From positions 8,105,501 to 8,169,500 of the forward strand of contig NC_135373.1 in NCBI RefSeq assembly GCF_049243985.1: a stretch of DNA of 64,000 nucleotides, read 5' to 3'. The DNA is from Paroedura picta. Taxonomy: Eukaryota > Chordata > Lepidosauria > Squamata > Gekkonidae. The position numbers and the translations under genes are program-made. This document shows, piece after piece, positions 19,886 through 30,227 of this stretch (positions are counted from its first letter, which is position 1; each line of letters begins with the position of its first letter). The notes under the pieces were generated by a model, which was not told where the DNA came from, made no database searches, and was given only the letters and a program-made list of their open reading frames with translations.

Positions 19886-20158
19886 CATCATGCCCTTCTA
19901 GCATTTTCATGGCAGACTCAATAGGGGGTGATTTGCCAGTGCCTTCCCCAGTCATTACCGTTTACCCCCCAGCAAGCTGGGTCCTCATTTTACCGACCTC
20001 AGAAGGATGGAAGGCTGAGTCAACCTTGAGCCGGCTGCTGGGATGGAACTCCCAGCCTCATGGGCAGAGCTTTCAGACTGCATGTCTGCTGCCTTACCAC
20101 TCTGTGCCACAAGGGTCAGACATGACCCAGTGCTTGCACAGGGGATACCTTTACCTTT
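19886..20158 (-). repeat. Chimeric Sauria SINE: inverted body plus forward tail
   Basis: From 19886 to about 20108 the sequence is a minus-oriented SINE body (TCTAGCATTTTCATGGCAGA to TACCACTCTGTGCCACAA). At the point where the head should end it runs straight into a plus-oriented SINE tail (GGGTCAGACATGACCCAGTG.. TACCTTTACCTTTA). Head-end inversion or insertion of a second truncated copy would explain it. Confidence 0.7.
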
Positions 20159-20624
20159 AGGCATCGTGAGACCTGTGTGGAGAAATGCCATGTGGACTTG
20201 AGGGGGAGGAGTGTACTAATAGAGGAAGAAATGGCCAAGTTTGAGCAAAAAAATCTTGGTTGGATCCTGCCCAATCTCTAGAAAACTTGGTAAGGAAGAA
20301 GTGCAAAAGTTCCATATGGTAATGGGAAGAACCACACTGCTCAGGGACAAAGCCCTATTCTGGTTGCAGAAAGCCCTACAATTTCAACCCCTGGCATCTC
20401 TCACTGAAAAGATCCCACATGGCAAACCTCTACCAAGGGAGGGCCATGACTAGCATGATAGTCTCTACTTGGCTTTGTAGACAGCATCTAAGGCAGCTTC
20501 ATGGGGTGCCTCCTTGGGGTGGTTTTCCTCAACACTGCAGGGAAATGAAATGTTGTGCTCCCCTTTCAAGAATGTTCTGACTGTCCCCCTTTCTCCCCAT
20601 TCATCTTCTGTGATGTCATCACAG

Positions 20625-20748
20625 AGCCATTGCAGTTTCCTCGGCGACCACAGTCAACAATTGTCCTCCACTTCCCCTCTGCCATGGCAACCTCAGACAA
20701 TGGCCTCTTTAGCCTCAGAGACCTTGGAGAACTTACCACAACTTCCAG
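20625..20748 (+). CDS. Penultimate exon of the Ser/Pro-rich gene (SHCSFLGDHSQQLSSTS..)
   Basis: This is a 124-nt exon. The acceptor is excellent (CTTTCTCCCCATTCATCTTC then TGTGATGTCATCACAG) and the donor is CCAG|GTGAAAAG. The frame SHCSFLGDHSQQLSSTSPLP..LPQLPG is open throughout and ends in phase 1, matching the next exon. A second frame is also open across the exon but does not join in phase. Confidence 0.6.
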
Positions 20749-23570
20749 GTGAAAAGGACTGGGTAGTTCAACACCAAGGCTGGGGATAGGGAACACTCAC
20801 TAGCCACTGGAGGGGCAAGAGGAAATGTCAAGGGGGGATATCAAGGAGGGATCAACCTCAGAAAGCCCCAGGACCAAAGGCAAACCCTTGAAGGGGGTGC
20901 CAGCTGCAATCACAGAAGCAAGAGAAGGGTAGAGAAAGGGGTGGGTGTCCCAGTGGAACTTGTGGGGGAGGGTTAGTTCATTCTGGGCCTGGAAGAGGGT
21001 TGACTGAATGTCCCTCCCTCAAAGCTGCTGCTATGTCAGACCAGTTATTGACCATGAGTTTGGAGACCTTATCCGGAATCTATACCATTTCTGAATGAGG
21101 TGGATGCAGGACAAGTTCTATCTGACATCTCCACCCACTGCCTCCATCCCTCCCACCTGAACCTCTGCTCATCCAATCCTTGGAAAATGCATTTATCCAT
21201 CATTTCAGGACACTGTCAGACCTGTCCCCTCCCTTGGCCATTGGCCTCCTGCCGGAACCTTTTTTCCTGGTCTTGCCTCTCCTCTCTTTAGAGGTCCTCT
21301 CTGAAGTGGGCATCTCGGTGGGCTTGTTTCTTGAGGGACAGACTATTGGCTGCTTTCCATGCAAACAGGTCTCAGTGGCACGGGAAAGTTTTTAAATGAA
21401 AACACATATGGACCCACAATTTGCTAAGTGGCCTTGGCCCAGTCACACACACACACTCAGCCTAACCAGCATCATAGGGTTGTTGTGAGGGGAAAACAGA
21501 GGGGAACGTTGTCCTTTAGGTTCTCCTTGGAAAGGAAGGTGGCGTATAAATGAACAAAATAAAGAAACAAGAATTAAAAGTCAAGAATTGTGCATGCGCC
21601 TGTTGTTTTGCTCCCCAATGGGGATCCAAAGCAGCTGGCATCATCTCCCCCCTCTATTTATACTCACAACAGCCCTGTCAGGTATGCTTGGCTGAAAGAT
21701 TAACTAGCTCAAGATCATTCAAAGAGTTCCTGTTTGAATTTGAACCTGGTACCTAAGATCCTAGTCCGAAATACTGTAACCAGCCCACCACATAAGCTCT
21801 CTTTGGCCCTCTAAACATCCAGAAGAAGTTCCTGACAGTCAGACCAGTTTCTCAGTGGAATAGGCTCCCCTGGGAGGTGGTGGGTTCTCCATCTTTGGAA
21901 ATTTTTAAATAGATAGCCATCTGATGGAGAGGCTGATTCTGTAAAGGCTCAAGGGGGTGGCAGCTTACAGGGGATGAGCCATAAGGTTGTGAGTGTCCTG
22001 CATGGTTCAGGGAGTTGGACTAGATGACCCAGGAGGACCCTTCAAACTCTATGATTCTAGAAGGCAACCAAGAAAAGCACCTGGAATTAATTGGCAAATG
22101 TCCCCAAGGAATGGATGCCATGAATTGACAGGTGCTGTCTTCCCATGGAAGGCTTTTACCCCAATTGAATTAAGTCTACACAAGCCTTGGTTAGGCTTAC
22201 TTATCAGCCATTGCTTATGATCACTATTAACTCTCTTCTCTTAGTCCTCTGACCTGTGTTGGAGAGAGCCAGAGAATTTCTCTCATTTGCATTAAAGGGT
22301 AAAGGTATCCCCTCTGCAACCACCGAGTCGTGTCTGACCCTTGGGGTGACACCCTCTAGCATTTGCTTGGCAGACTCAATATGGGTTGGTTTGCCATTGC
22401 CTTCCCCAGTCATTACCCTTTACCCCCCAGCAAGCTGGGTACTCATTTTACCGACCTTGGAAGGATGGAAGGCTGAGTCAACCTTGAGCTGGCTGCTGGG
22501 ATCGAACTCCCAACCTCATGGGCAGACAGCTTCAGACACTATGTCACTGCCTTACCACTCTGTGCCACAAGAGGCTCTTCTCATTTGTATTAGCATATAT
22601 ATATAGTAAAAAGGAAAGTAGAGGTCTCTTCTACTCTTTGGGAAAGGATCCATCTGCTGACCATCCTACTCATAAAGGGGATTTGGCTGGCAAATTTCTC
22701 AGTGAAAGATTCTAACCCCTGCCACCTTTGGGTTATGTTCTCACAGGGGATGGAGGAAAACCTGCTCTTCCACCCCCCTTGCAACCGGGGAAGCCCCTCC
22801 CCCTTACAGGAAGTGGCTCCAAGCCTGGGGGAGGGGCCGGAAGCAACTCCCAAGACTTCCTGCTGCCGCTGCTGCCGCCTCCCCTGTTCAACCAGATGGC
22901 CCCGCCCAGCGACCCGATGGGAGTGGTCTACAGCGTGTCAGGCCCCGCCGCTTCCTCTTCACCCCCAAGGCAGGTCCAGACCCTTCCCGGCTCCTTCCCA
23001 GACATTTACGACGGGGACATGAAGAAATGGGAGGAACACTTCCGTAGCATCCAGAGGGCGTACAAAGAATTCGGCAAAGAAGACGACTTTGCGATCCGCA
23101 TCCTCACCGAGGACTTCACGCTCCCGTTCCCTTTCGCCTGGCCCAGCGAGGGTGAAGCGGGCCAGCAAGTGGCCTACGATCCGGCCGACTGCGCTGGCTT
23201 CGACTTCTTCCTGCACCCGGGGCAGCCCGTCCCCCGTCTTCTCCAGCCCCTGCATGCCACCACCCAGGCGTTCTTCAAGAAGAGACGCTTGGAGCAGCTG
23301 GCGCTCAGTTACGCCGGCAAGGCGACCCTCATCGGTACCCCCGGGCTACCCTCGCAAGAAACGAGCCCTCCCTTGCAGCCGGACATCATGGTCATTACCA
23401 ACATGCCGTGTGTGGCCACCGCCATGCTTCCTGGGGAGCCGTCTTTTCTCGTCCAGGACGGCAAAGGCCACCGGAACATCCAGCCTGCCCCCCTGGCCAT
23501 CCCGAATTCTGCACCGATGCAGCCGCTCAACCTTCAGTTCATGAGCCCCACCAACCACGGCCCGTTTTAG
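20625..23570 (+). CDS. Unrecognised Ser/Pro-rich protein gene, last two exons
   Basis: Two plus-strand exons join in phase (phase 1 to phase 1) and give 315 residues up to a stop. The exon start at 20625 is phase 0, so at least one upstream exon is missing from my model. The N-terminal part is Ser/Pro/Gln-rich. The middle has a more ordered acidic-basic stretch (DMKKWEEHFRSIQRAYKEFG) followed by FTLPFPFAWPSEG and a FDFFLHPGQPVP segment. The C-terminus ends NLQFMSPTNHGPF. No signal peptide, membrane segment or known domain is recognisable. It could be a nuclear regulatory or germline protein, but that is a guess. It is not a processed copy, because the acceptor and the in-phase upstream exon are intact. 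Confidence 0.65.
21815..22062 (+). mobile_element. CR1 LINE 3' end
   Basis: Blocks read CCTGACAGTCAGACCAG, TCAGTGGAATAGGCT, GGTGGTGGGTTCTCCATCTT and GTTGGACTAGATGACCCAGG, ending AACTCTATGATTCT. It lies in the intron of the Ser/Pro-rich gene. Confidence 0.85.
22285..22577 (-). repeat. Sauria SINE, near full length
   Basis: This minus-oriented copy runs from the tail (AGGGTAAAGGTATCCCCTCT) to the head (CTCTGTGCCACAAGAGGCTC). The first part of the tail has diverged. It is in the intron just before the last exon of the Ser/Pro-rich gene. Confidence 0.85.
22747..23570 (+). CDS. Terminal coding exon of the Ser/Pro-rich gene
   Basis: The acceptor CTTTGGGTTATGTTCTCACAG precedes an 824-nt exon, open to TAG at 23568-23570. 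It encodes 273 residues after the split codon. It is GC-rich and well structured compared with its surroundings. It has Pro/Gly-rich stretches (KPALPPPLQPGKPLPL), the conserved-looking block DMKKWEEHFRSIQRAYKEFG and a C-terminal segment ending GPF. A poly(A) signal lies 76 nt after the stop, so this is the last exon. Confidence 0.7.
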
Positions 23571-23645
23571 CTTTTTTTCATAGTTCCAGATTTCACAAAG
23601 TGGAGTTATTTTTATGACTTTAACGCTGCCGTCTACGGCTTTCCC

Positions 23646-23651
23646 ATTAAA
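23646..23651 (+). terminator. Poly(A) signal ATTAAA, Ser/Pro-rich gene
   Basis: This common variant signal lies 76 nt after the stop codon. A GT/T-rich stretch (CTCTGGTATCCTCGCCTTTG) follows within 10-30 nt and could serve as the downstream element. Confidence 0.55.
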
Positions 23652-24023
23652 CCTCTGGTATCCTCGCCTTTGTTCCAGTTCTTGCAAGCATTACCTGATG
23701 CTCAGGAGCATTTAAGGCCAAGAGGTTACTCCACTAATGCTTCCTATAGTTGCAGAGGTCCACCTCGCAGCTCGAGTCTGGGTCGCCATGGCAGCAAGAA
23801 GTTGTGTCATCGGCATAATTAGGATGAAGATGTTCAATTGTCACTTTAGTTTTGTCGGCAAAAGCGTGACGCCTGGATGACCGCAGTGCTCTCTAGTGAC
23901 AACGGGTGGATTGGAACCACACCTGGTACCAAATTCTGTGGCCTGTTGACCAAGAGGGGTTGATTCAGTGCAATAGAGGTATTTGCAGCTTCCAGAGTCA
24001 AATCTACATCTTCATTATGTTAC

Positions 24024-24302
24024 AGAGCCAAGGTGGTGGTGTGGTTCAGAGCGGCGGCTTCTAATCTGACAAGCCAGATTTGATTCCCCGCTCCTCCACA
24101 TGCAGCCAGCTGGTTGACCTTGGGCTAGTCGCAGCCCTGATAGATCTGTTCTCACAGAGCAGTCTTCTCAGTCTCAGTGCTCTCTCAGCCTCATGTACCT
24201 CACAGGGTGTCTTTTTGAGGGGAGGAGGGGAAGAAAAATGGAAGCCACTGAGACTCCTTCAGGCTGTGAAAAGCAGGGTATAAAAACCAATTCTTCTCTT
24301 TA
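24024..24302 (+). repeat. tRNA SINE with GAA-type tail
   Basis: Head AGAGCCAAGGTGGTGGTGTG, B-box GATTTGATTCCCCG, then CACATGCAGCCAGCTGGTTG and the tail GAGACTCCTTCAGGC..AACCAATTCTTCTC. It is a monomeric-tail copy. Confidence 0.75.
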
Positions 24303-24344
24303 CAGGGGCTGCCATTCAATTAAAGACCTTCCAGTCCATTAAAC

Positions 24345-24571
24345 CAGTGGTCTCCAACCTGCGGGCCGCGGCCCAGTGCCGGGCCGCGAAGGCCATGGCG
24401 CCGGGCCGCCGCTCCCTCTCCCCGCCCCCGCCCCGCAGTAAAAAACTTCCCAGGCTGCAAGCTTGCGGCCCAGGAAGCTTCTTACTGCGGGAGGGCGGGG
24501 AGAAGGAATCAGGGCCGGGCCGCGCCCGATGCCTTGCCTGTCCCCAGCCACAGAAAGGCTGGGGACCACTG
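24345..24571. mobile_element. GC-rich hAT MITE (CAGTGGTCTCCAACCT ends)
   Basis: This is a 227-bp element with terminal repeats CAGTGGTCTCCAACCTGCGG and AAAGGCTGGGGACCACTG. It is flanked by a perfect 8-bp duplication, CATTAAAC. The interior is CpG-rich (GGGCCGCGGCCC..), so it is a small CpG-dense island in AT-rich DNA. It is non-coding, although open frames cross it. Confidence 0.85.
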
Positions 24572-24647
24572 CATTAAACTAGTCCAGAAATCAAATCATT
24601 ACAGGTTGACATACTTTGTTCTTAGATGGAAGGAGAGCTTTTTCGGA

Positions 24648-24874
24648 TGCTCTGCTTTTTAGTACCCAAAGGAGTCCCAAAGTGGTTTCCAATCATCTTC
24701 CTTTTCCCATGACATCCTGTGGGGGAGGTGGGGCTGAGAGAGCTCTGATTGTACTGTGACTGGCACAAGGTCACCCACCTGACTGCACGTGGAGGAGGAG
24801 GAGGAGCGGGGAATCAAACCCAGTTCTCCAGATTAGAGTCCACTGCTCTTAAGCACTACCCCATGCTGGCTCTC
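24648..24874 (-). repeat. tRNA SINE with GAA-type tail
   Basis: This minus-oriented copy has GGGGAATCAAACCCAG as the complement of its B-box. The tail end is degraded. Confidence 0.65.
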
Positions 24875-25014
24875 AGAGGAGAATGCCTGTGGCATGGCAA
24901 CAGCTTAGAAGAACCATTCCCACCCATACATAAATGAGGAATGCCTCTTCAGCATGACAAACCTACCTGCAGTTTCCATAGGCACTTGCTTGATTAATTG
25001 GCAGGGTCACCTGT

Positions 25015-25172
25015 TGGGAGATTCCTCAAGGTTTGAGGGATGGAGCCTGAAAAGGGAGGGGAGGGTCTGGGGAGGGGTGGGGCTTCATGCCACCCTCTAA
25101 AGCTGCCATTTTCTCCAGGGAAACTGACCTGTCACCTGGAGATCAGTTGTAACCCCAGATTGGCAACCCTCT
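25015..25172 (-). repeat. Interspersed repeat, 832-1043 family
   Basis: This is an inverse copy with GGATGGAGCCTGAAAAGGGA, GCTGCCATTTTCTCCAGGG and CACCTGGAGATCAGTTG, ending ATTGGCAACCCT. Confidence 0.6.
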
Positions 25173-25587
25173 TTTTCTGGGGAATCGTTCTGAGTTAACC
25201 TAAACCATTGAAAAAACAAAACAGTAACCCAATGGCTTGATTAAAGCATTGAATTATCAAATTTTCTGAAACAGCACCCATTTCTAGTTACTATACTATT
25301 CAGGACGGCCCTTGCAAAGTAATTCCATGCGCCTTCCTCCCCTCCCCAACATAAAAATCAGGTATTTTGCAACAGTTTACACAGAACAAGTTGCTATTTT
25401 ATTGTTTCATGTTGAGTATCGACAGCAGCCAGCTGTATCTCATGAACATTTCCCACATCATACAGATTTCTACCCCAGATTTCTACCATTGAGACCTTCA
25501 GAGACATCCCTCCCAGCTCAAAAAGTTACGACTCGCATTGGGGTCCTGACCCAGTTCAAGAACTGCTGGGTCAGACCTTAAAGACTT

Positions 25588-25876
25588 AAAGAGCCTCTTG
25601 TGGTGCAGAGTGGTAAGGCAGCTGTCTGAAAGCTTTGCCCATGAGGCTGGGAGTTCAATCCCAGCAGCCGGCTCAAGGTTGACTCAGCCTTCCATCCTTC
25701 CGAGGTCAGTAAAATGAGTACCCAGCTTGCTGGGGGGTAAAACGGTCATGACTGGGGAAGGCACTGGCAAACCACCCCGTATTGAGTCTGCCATGAAAAC
25801 GCTAGAGGGCGTCACCCCAAGGGTCAGACATGACTCGGTGCTTGCACAGGGGATACCTTTACCTTTACCTTTATTA
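25588..25876 (+). repeat. Sauria SINE, full length
   Basis: This is the most complete copy in the window. It has AGAGCCTCTTGTGGTGCAGA with GTGGTAAGGCAGC, B-box GGGAGTTCAATCCC, CGGCTCAAGGTTGACTCAGC, and the tail GGGTCAGACATGACTCGGTG ending in TACCTTTACCTTTACCTTT. Confidence 0.9.
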
Positions 25877-26477
25877 CGTGAACAAAGGTTGAATCTATGT
25901 GTGTACACACGTCTTCAGATACCAACACTTATTCCCAGAATTAAACGTAAAGTTACCACTGGGCTCAACCTTTCTTCTGTGGCTTCAGACCAACACAGCT
26001 ACCTACCTGAATCTAGTTATCACTGATAAACTCTAAACCTCCTAGCTTTGCCAACCTTAGACAATATTTCCTACCACATGATCCTCAGGTCCAAGGAGGA
26101 GATGCTAGTCTCTGTGTTACTCTTTATCTTGTATCCATAAATGGAACAGGAATGGACAGGTTGTTGAAACCTGCACGGCAGAAGGTTCTTCCTAGAGATG
26201 GTTACCTGGTCCCTCTGCTGCTTACACATCACCGGTGGGTAATAACCTGTTTCAAAGCCTTCAAGTTTAGTCTTTGTCTTTTCGTTGCTTTGGCTTTTGA
26301 AGTACTGGTTTGTTGTCGATCTCATATCCTTTAATCATGTTAATTGGCAATTCTATATTTGTTGACTGTGATTATACAAGTGTGTGTGTGTGTTTTACTT
26401 TGAATGTTTTGTTGAAAGAATACAAGCCAAAAGGAGAACTTCAGATGATCCAGGGGTATGGGGCAGTGGATCCTCTT

Positions 26478-26550
26478 CGCTCACTCTTCTGTAAACTGCC
26501 CAGGGCCATATGGGAAGGCAGTATAAAAATCTAAAATAAATAAATGTATA
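26478..26550 (+). repeat. L2 LINE 3' tail
   Basis: TCTGTAAACTGCCCAGGGCC..GGGAAGGCAGTATAAAAATC..AAATAAATAAATG is the terminal hairpin and A/T-rich tail of an L2-like element. Confidence 0.6.
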
Positions 26551-26961
26551 CATACATCTGTTCCACATAATATATTTCTGGTAAGGGCTTGGAGGAGGAG
26601 CTGGTCTCATGGCTTAAGTGTCACTCAACGCTTATCATCCACTCAGGGTGGCTGTCCCACCCCTGAGTGCCTCCTCCTCCAACCGGCTTGCCTGTCTATC
26701 CAGCGGCCAGCCAATCGCCTTCCTTCCCCCACCCCTGACCACCCTCCTCCTTCCACTTCCTTCCAAAGCTCAGAGGCTGCAGATCCCTGCTGTGTGAGAG
26801 CTGCCCCTGCCAGTGAGTTCCCTTCCTGGGGGGCCTCCAGCCTGCAGCCTTTCCAGGTCCTGGAGGGAGGGAGAGGCCATCTGCAGACATTCTTCCACCC
26901 TCCACCCCCCATCTAGCACCCATTGTATTCCTGATTGCAACGGGCTTGGCCCCTAGTAAAT
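26548..26961 (+). repeat. About 410-bp repeat, inverted partner of 28652-29062
   Basis: It runs from ACATCTGTTCCACATAATATA through CTTGGAGGAGGAGCTGG and CCTGAGTGCCTCCTCCTCCAAC to GCAACGGGCTTGGCCCCTAG. A closely similar copy lies in opposite orientation 1.7 kb downstream. I cannot name the family; it may be a non-autonomous DNA element. Confidence 0.6.
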
Positions 26962-27127
26962 AAGGTGGAGATCCAAACTCACTCAGAGAAGTGGTTGTGT
27001 GGCTCTTGGCCAAGTGAACACATGTGAATGGGACATTTGGAACAGCCACCCTTTCTTCTTTGTATCCAAGAATTTCTCTGTCTGTTTAGTTCTTCCAGTG
27101 CCACCTTGCCTGTGCAGTTTAAGAGTG

Positions 27128-27330
27128 AGAGTAGCCATCCTGACCTGGAGAGGCCAACATTGTTAGATCTTGGAAGCTGAGCAGGACTTGCCCTTCTTAG
27201 TACTTGTATGAGAGACCACCAAGAAGTCCAGGGTTGACACAGAGGCAGGCAACAGCAACCCCCCCACTGAACATTTCTTGCCTTGAAAAACCTCCAGGGG
27301 CACCACCATTCAGAAGTGACTTAATGGTCC
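27128..27330 (+). repeat. 5S-derived SINE
   Basis: TTGTTAGATCTTGGAAGCTG, then TTAGTACTTGTATGAGAGAC, corresponds to the 5S internal promoter. The tail has CTTGCCTTGAAAAACC and GAAGTGACTTAATGG. Confidence 0.7.
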
Positions 27331-27405
27331 TTTCGATCAGCAGGGTAGCTGTGTGGCTTTGCCAGTTGTTTATAATTTGTCTGGCTATCAGCTGGCCCAG
27401 TTTTC

Positions 27406-27860
27406 ATAGAATAATAGAATTGGAAGGGGTGATCGGGGACATCTAGTCCAACCCCATGTTCCATGCAGGATCAGCCTAAAGCATCCAGAAGTATCTGTCC
27501 AGCCACTGCTTGAAGACCTCCAGGGTAAGGGAGCTCACCACCTCCTTAGGCAGCCCATTTCACTGCTGAGCCACTTTGAATGTGAACATTTATTTCCTGA
27601 TATCTAGCTAGTACAGTTCTCCATGTAGTTTAAAGCCATTACTGCGGGGCCTATCCTCTGCTGCCAATAGGAACCTTTCCCTGCCCTCCTCTAAGTGACC
27701 ACCTTTCAAATACTTAAAAGAGAACAATCAGGTCCCCTCTCAACTTCCTCTTCTCCAGGCTGAATATTCCCAAGTCCCTCAGCCTTCCCTCATCTGGTCC
27801 CAGATCATCCTTGTTGCTCTCCTCTGCCCCCTCTCAATTTTGCCCAAGTCCTTTTTGAAG
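27406..27860 (-). mobile_element. CR1 LINE 3' region
   Basis: This is a minus-oriented fragment of about 450 bp. It opens with CATAGAATAATAGAATTGGA, the CR1 terminus, and continues through TCTAGTCCAACCCC, GAGCTCACCACCTCCTTAGG and AGGTCCCCTCTCAACTTCC to TGCCCAAGTCC. It is non-coding 3' UTR plus the last part of the RT region. Confidence 0.9.
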
Positions 27861-28033
27861 GGAGGTCTGCAGAGGCCTCTTCCACCTTCCTCTTCAAGGA
27901 GGGGACATTTGTGACCGCCGGGACAAGAACCTTCTCTATGGGGGACTCCTAGTTCCAGAACAGGATGTCAATTTGAAGTGAGGGTTTTCACTGATCCAAC
28001 GGAGAAGGCATCACAAGGCTGTATCATTTAGAT

Positions 28034-28159
28034 CAGGGGAAGTCAACCCGTGGTCCTCCAGATGTCCATGGACTACAATTCCCATGAGCCCCTGCCAGCA
28101 GGGGCTCATGGGAATTGTAGTCCATGGACATCTGGAGGACCACGGGTTGACTTCCCCTG
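28034..28159. mobile_element. Palindromic hAT MITE, short centre
   Basis: This is a 126-bp copy with a perfect ATTTAGAT duplication. The two arms are complementary almost to the base and the central loop is reduced (GCCAGCAGGGGC). The variant CAGGGGAAGTC replaces CAGGGGTAGTC at both ends. Confidence 0.9.
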
Positions 28160-28552
28160 ATTTAGATCATTCCTCCCCCCCCACACACACTTCCTAGCTT
28201 GGTTTTAATGTTTCGTTGTGTTAATATTTAATTTGCTTGTTTTATTGCGAGCCGCTTTGAAGCAATGAGGACAAGCAGTACAGAAATATAATTAAGGAAA
28301 TCGGAGAACGTCTGCAGGCTAGGAGGATAAACAGAGACGAAATTCAGCTTGCGTCTGGAGGTCAGGAGAGCTCCCAGTCTCCCAGCCTTCTGGAAACTAG
28401 GCAGAACTGAACTATCGAGAGAGCGTTTCTGCACAGGACACAGGCTTACACAGTTCAAAACGCTGCACAAACGTACTTGGATCAATGAGCTCATTTTAAA
28501 TAGGATCTTTATGTAATTGCAGTGTCACTTCATGTCATGTTAATGCTTAAAC

Positions 28553-29150
28553 CAGGCTTTCTCAACCAGGATTTTGTGAAAACCCCGTGGTTTCTTGAAT
28601 AGGAGGGAGTAAATTTTTTCAAAAAACGTTAAACATTGATTGGGTAATATAACCATAGTAGGCACCAAGCCCGTTGCATTCAGGAATAGAGGAATACAAT
28701 ACACCCAATTGGGGCTGGGGGTGGAAGAACTCTGCAGACAGCCTCCCCCTCCCCCCAGGACTGCAGGCAGCTGGAAAGGCTGCAGGCAGCTTTTAAGGAA
28801 CTCACTGGCAGGGGCAGATCTCACTCAGCAGGGATCTGCAGCCTCCGAGCCTCAGAGGGAAGTGGAAGGAGGAGAGGGTGGTCAGGGGTGGGGGATGGAA
28901 GGCAATTGGCTGGCCGCTGGACAGACAGGCAAGCTGGTTGGAGGAGGAGGCACTCAGGGGCAGGACAGCTTATCTGAGTGGGTGTTAAGCGCTGAGTGGC
29001 ACTTAAGCCATGAGGCCAGCTCCTCCTCCAAGCCCTTATCAGAAATATATTATGTAGAACACTTATGATCATGTTGACCCATCCTCCCCTCCCAAAATGG
29101 CCAATGATGGGGTGGGAAGGGGAGACACCCACCTTCTCTCAGTAAGTTCT
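28553..29150 (-). mobile_element. AGCCTTTCTCAAC-family transposon split by another repeat
   Basis: The minus-oriented 3' part lies at 28553-28651 (AGGCTTTCTCAACCAGG..) and the remaining interior at about 29063-29150 (CCCAAAATGGCCAATGATGG). The 410-bp repeat at 28652-29062 is inserted between them, so that repeat is the younger one. Confidence 0.6.
28652..29062 (-). repeat. About 410-bp repeat, inverted partner of 26548-26961
   Basis: It runs from TAGTAGGCACCAAGCCCGTTG to AAGCCCTTATCAGAAATATA with TATGTAGAAC. It is nested in the transposon at 28553-29150. Confidence 0.6.
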
Positions 29151-29471
29151 AGGGGAACATGCTGATGAAGAATCCTTGGAAGAGAACTGTTCATCTCTCC
29201 CTCCCCAGGACCAAACACAGCATAGAGCTAGAAGATGGGACCAGAGGAAGAGGCATGTGGCTAAAAGATTGACACATGATGCATCCTGCACTCCAGTCTC
29301 ACGTCAGAGGACAGCTCCTTCTCTAGACCCCTGCAGGATCCAGGAACGAACTTCTGCTACAGGAAGGGGAAGGATTAAGAAGTCTCTATATAAACATTCA
29401 TTTGAACTCTAGCTTGCCCTGGCTCAACTGTTCTTCAGTCTAGCTTATGTTCCCCCAGGACAGCTCCCTGT

Positions 29472-29738
29472 AGAAGAGTTGGTTTTTATACCCTGCTTTT
29501 CACTGCCCAAAGGAATCTCAAAGTGGCTTACAATTGCCTTTCCTTCCTCTCCCCAGAACAGGCACCCTGTGAGGTAGGTGGGGCCGAGAGAGCTCTGAGA
29601 GGACTGCTGCGCCAGAACACTACTATCAGAGCTGTGACAGGCCCAAGGTCACCCAGCTGGCTGCATGTGGAAGAGGCGCGGGGAATCAGACTCGCCAGAT
29701 TAGAAGTTGCCACTCTTAACCACTACACAAGGCTGGCA
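29472..29738 (-). repeat. tRNA SINE with GAA-type tail
   Basis: This minus copy has the tail AGAGTTGGTTTTTATACCC, body CACCCTGTGAGGTAGGTGG and head GCTGGCTGCATGTGGAAGAG..CTTAACCACTACACAAGGC. Confidence 0.75.
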
Positions 29739-29742
29739 AGGA

Positions 29743-30227
29743 GCTCGTTTCATCTAGCCCTGATCTTGCTGTCTGGAGACCCTGGGCCTTTTCTTCCGGT
29801 TGTCCAGGGAAAGAACAGGACAAGATGCTAACAAGTGGACTCTTGTGGTACCCCACAGGCTAACTCGCATGTGGTACAACAGGGATCCCTGTGGCCAGGT
29901 GTTCTGGGGACAGATAGGGCACTAGTAGTCAGACGTGGCAAAGGTGGAAGAATGCCAGTGGGGCTACTCTTGTGACTTGTGCCTTTATTGACAAGAAGCC
30001 GTCAAAGGTCACCCCCAGATTCCTGGGTGAGGGCGAGATCTCTAATTGCACTCCGTCCAGGCTAGGGAGACATGCTTCCTGGTCTGTCCCAATAAGATCA
30101 GTGGCAAATCAGAAGGTCGGCTGAACAAGAAGGTAGGATTCCTTGTAGCTGCTGCATCTCGGACTTGGCGCACATTAACCAGAGAAGTCCTCATCTAGGT
30201 AAACTGTCCAAGAGTTATTGCCTAAAG
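29743..30227. other. Intergenic, nothing assigned
   Basis: This is low-copy sequence with no gene, splice-paired exon or clear repeat that I can name. Confidence 0.35.

Noticed and set aside
26643-27049. Gly/Trp-rich minus-strand frames of 89 to 117 codons
   Set aside because: They fall within the 410-bp repeat, and the inverted copy at 28652 gives similar shadow frames.
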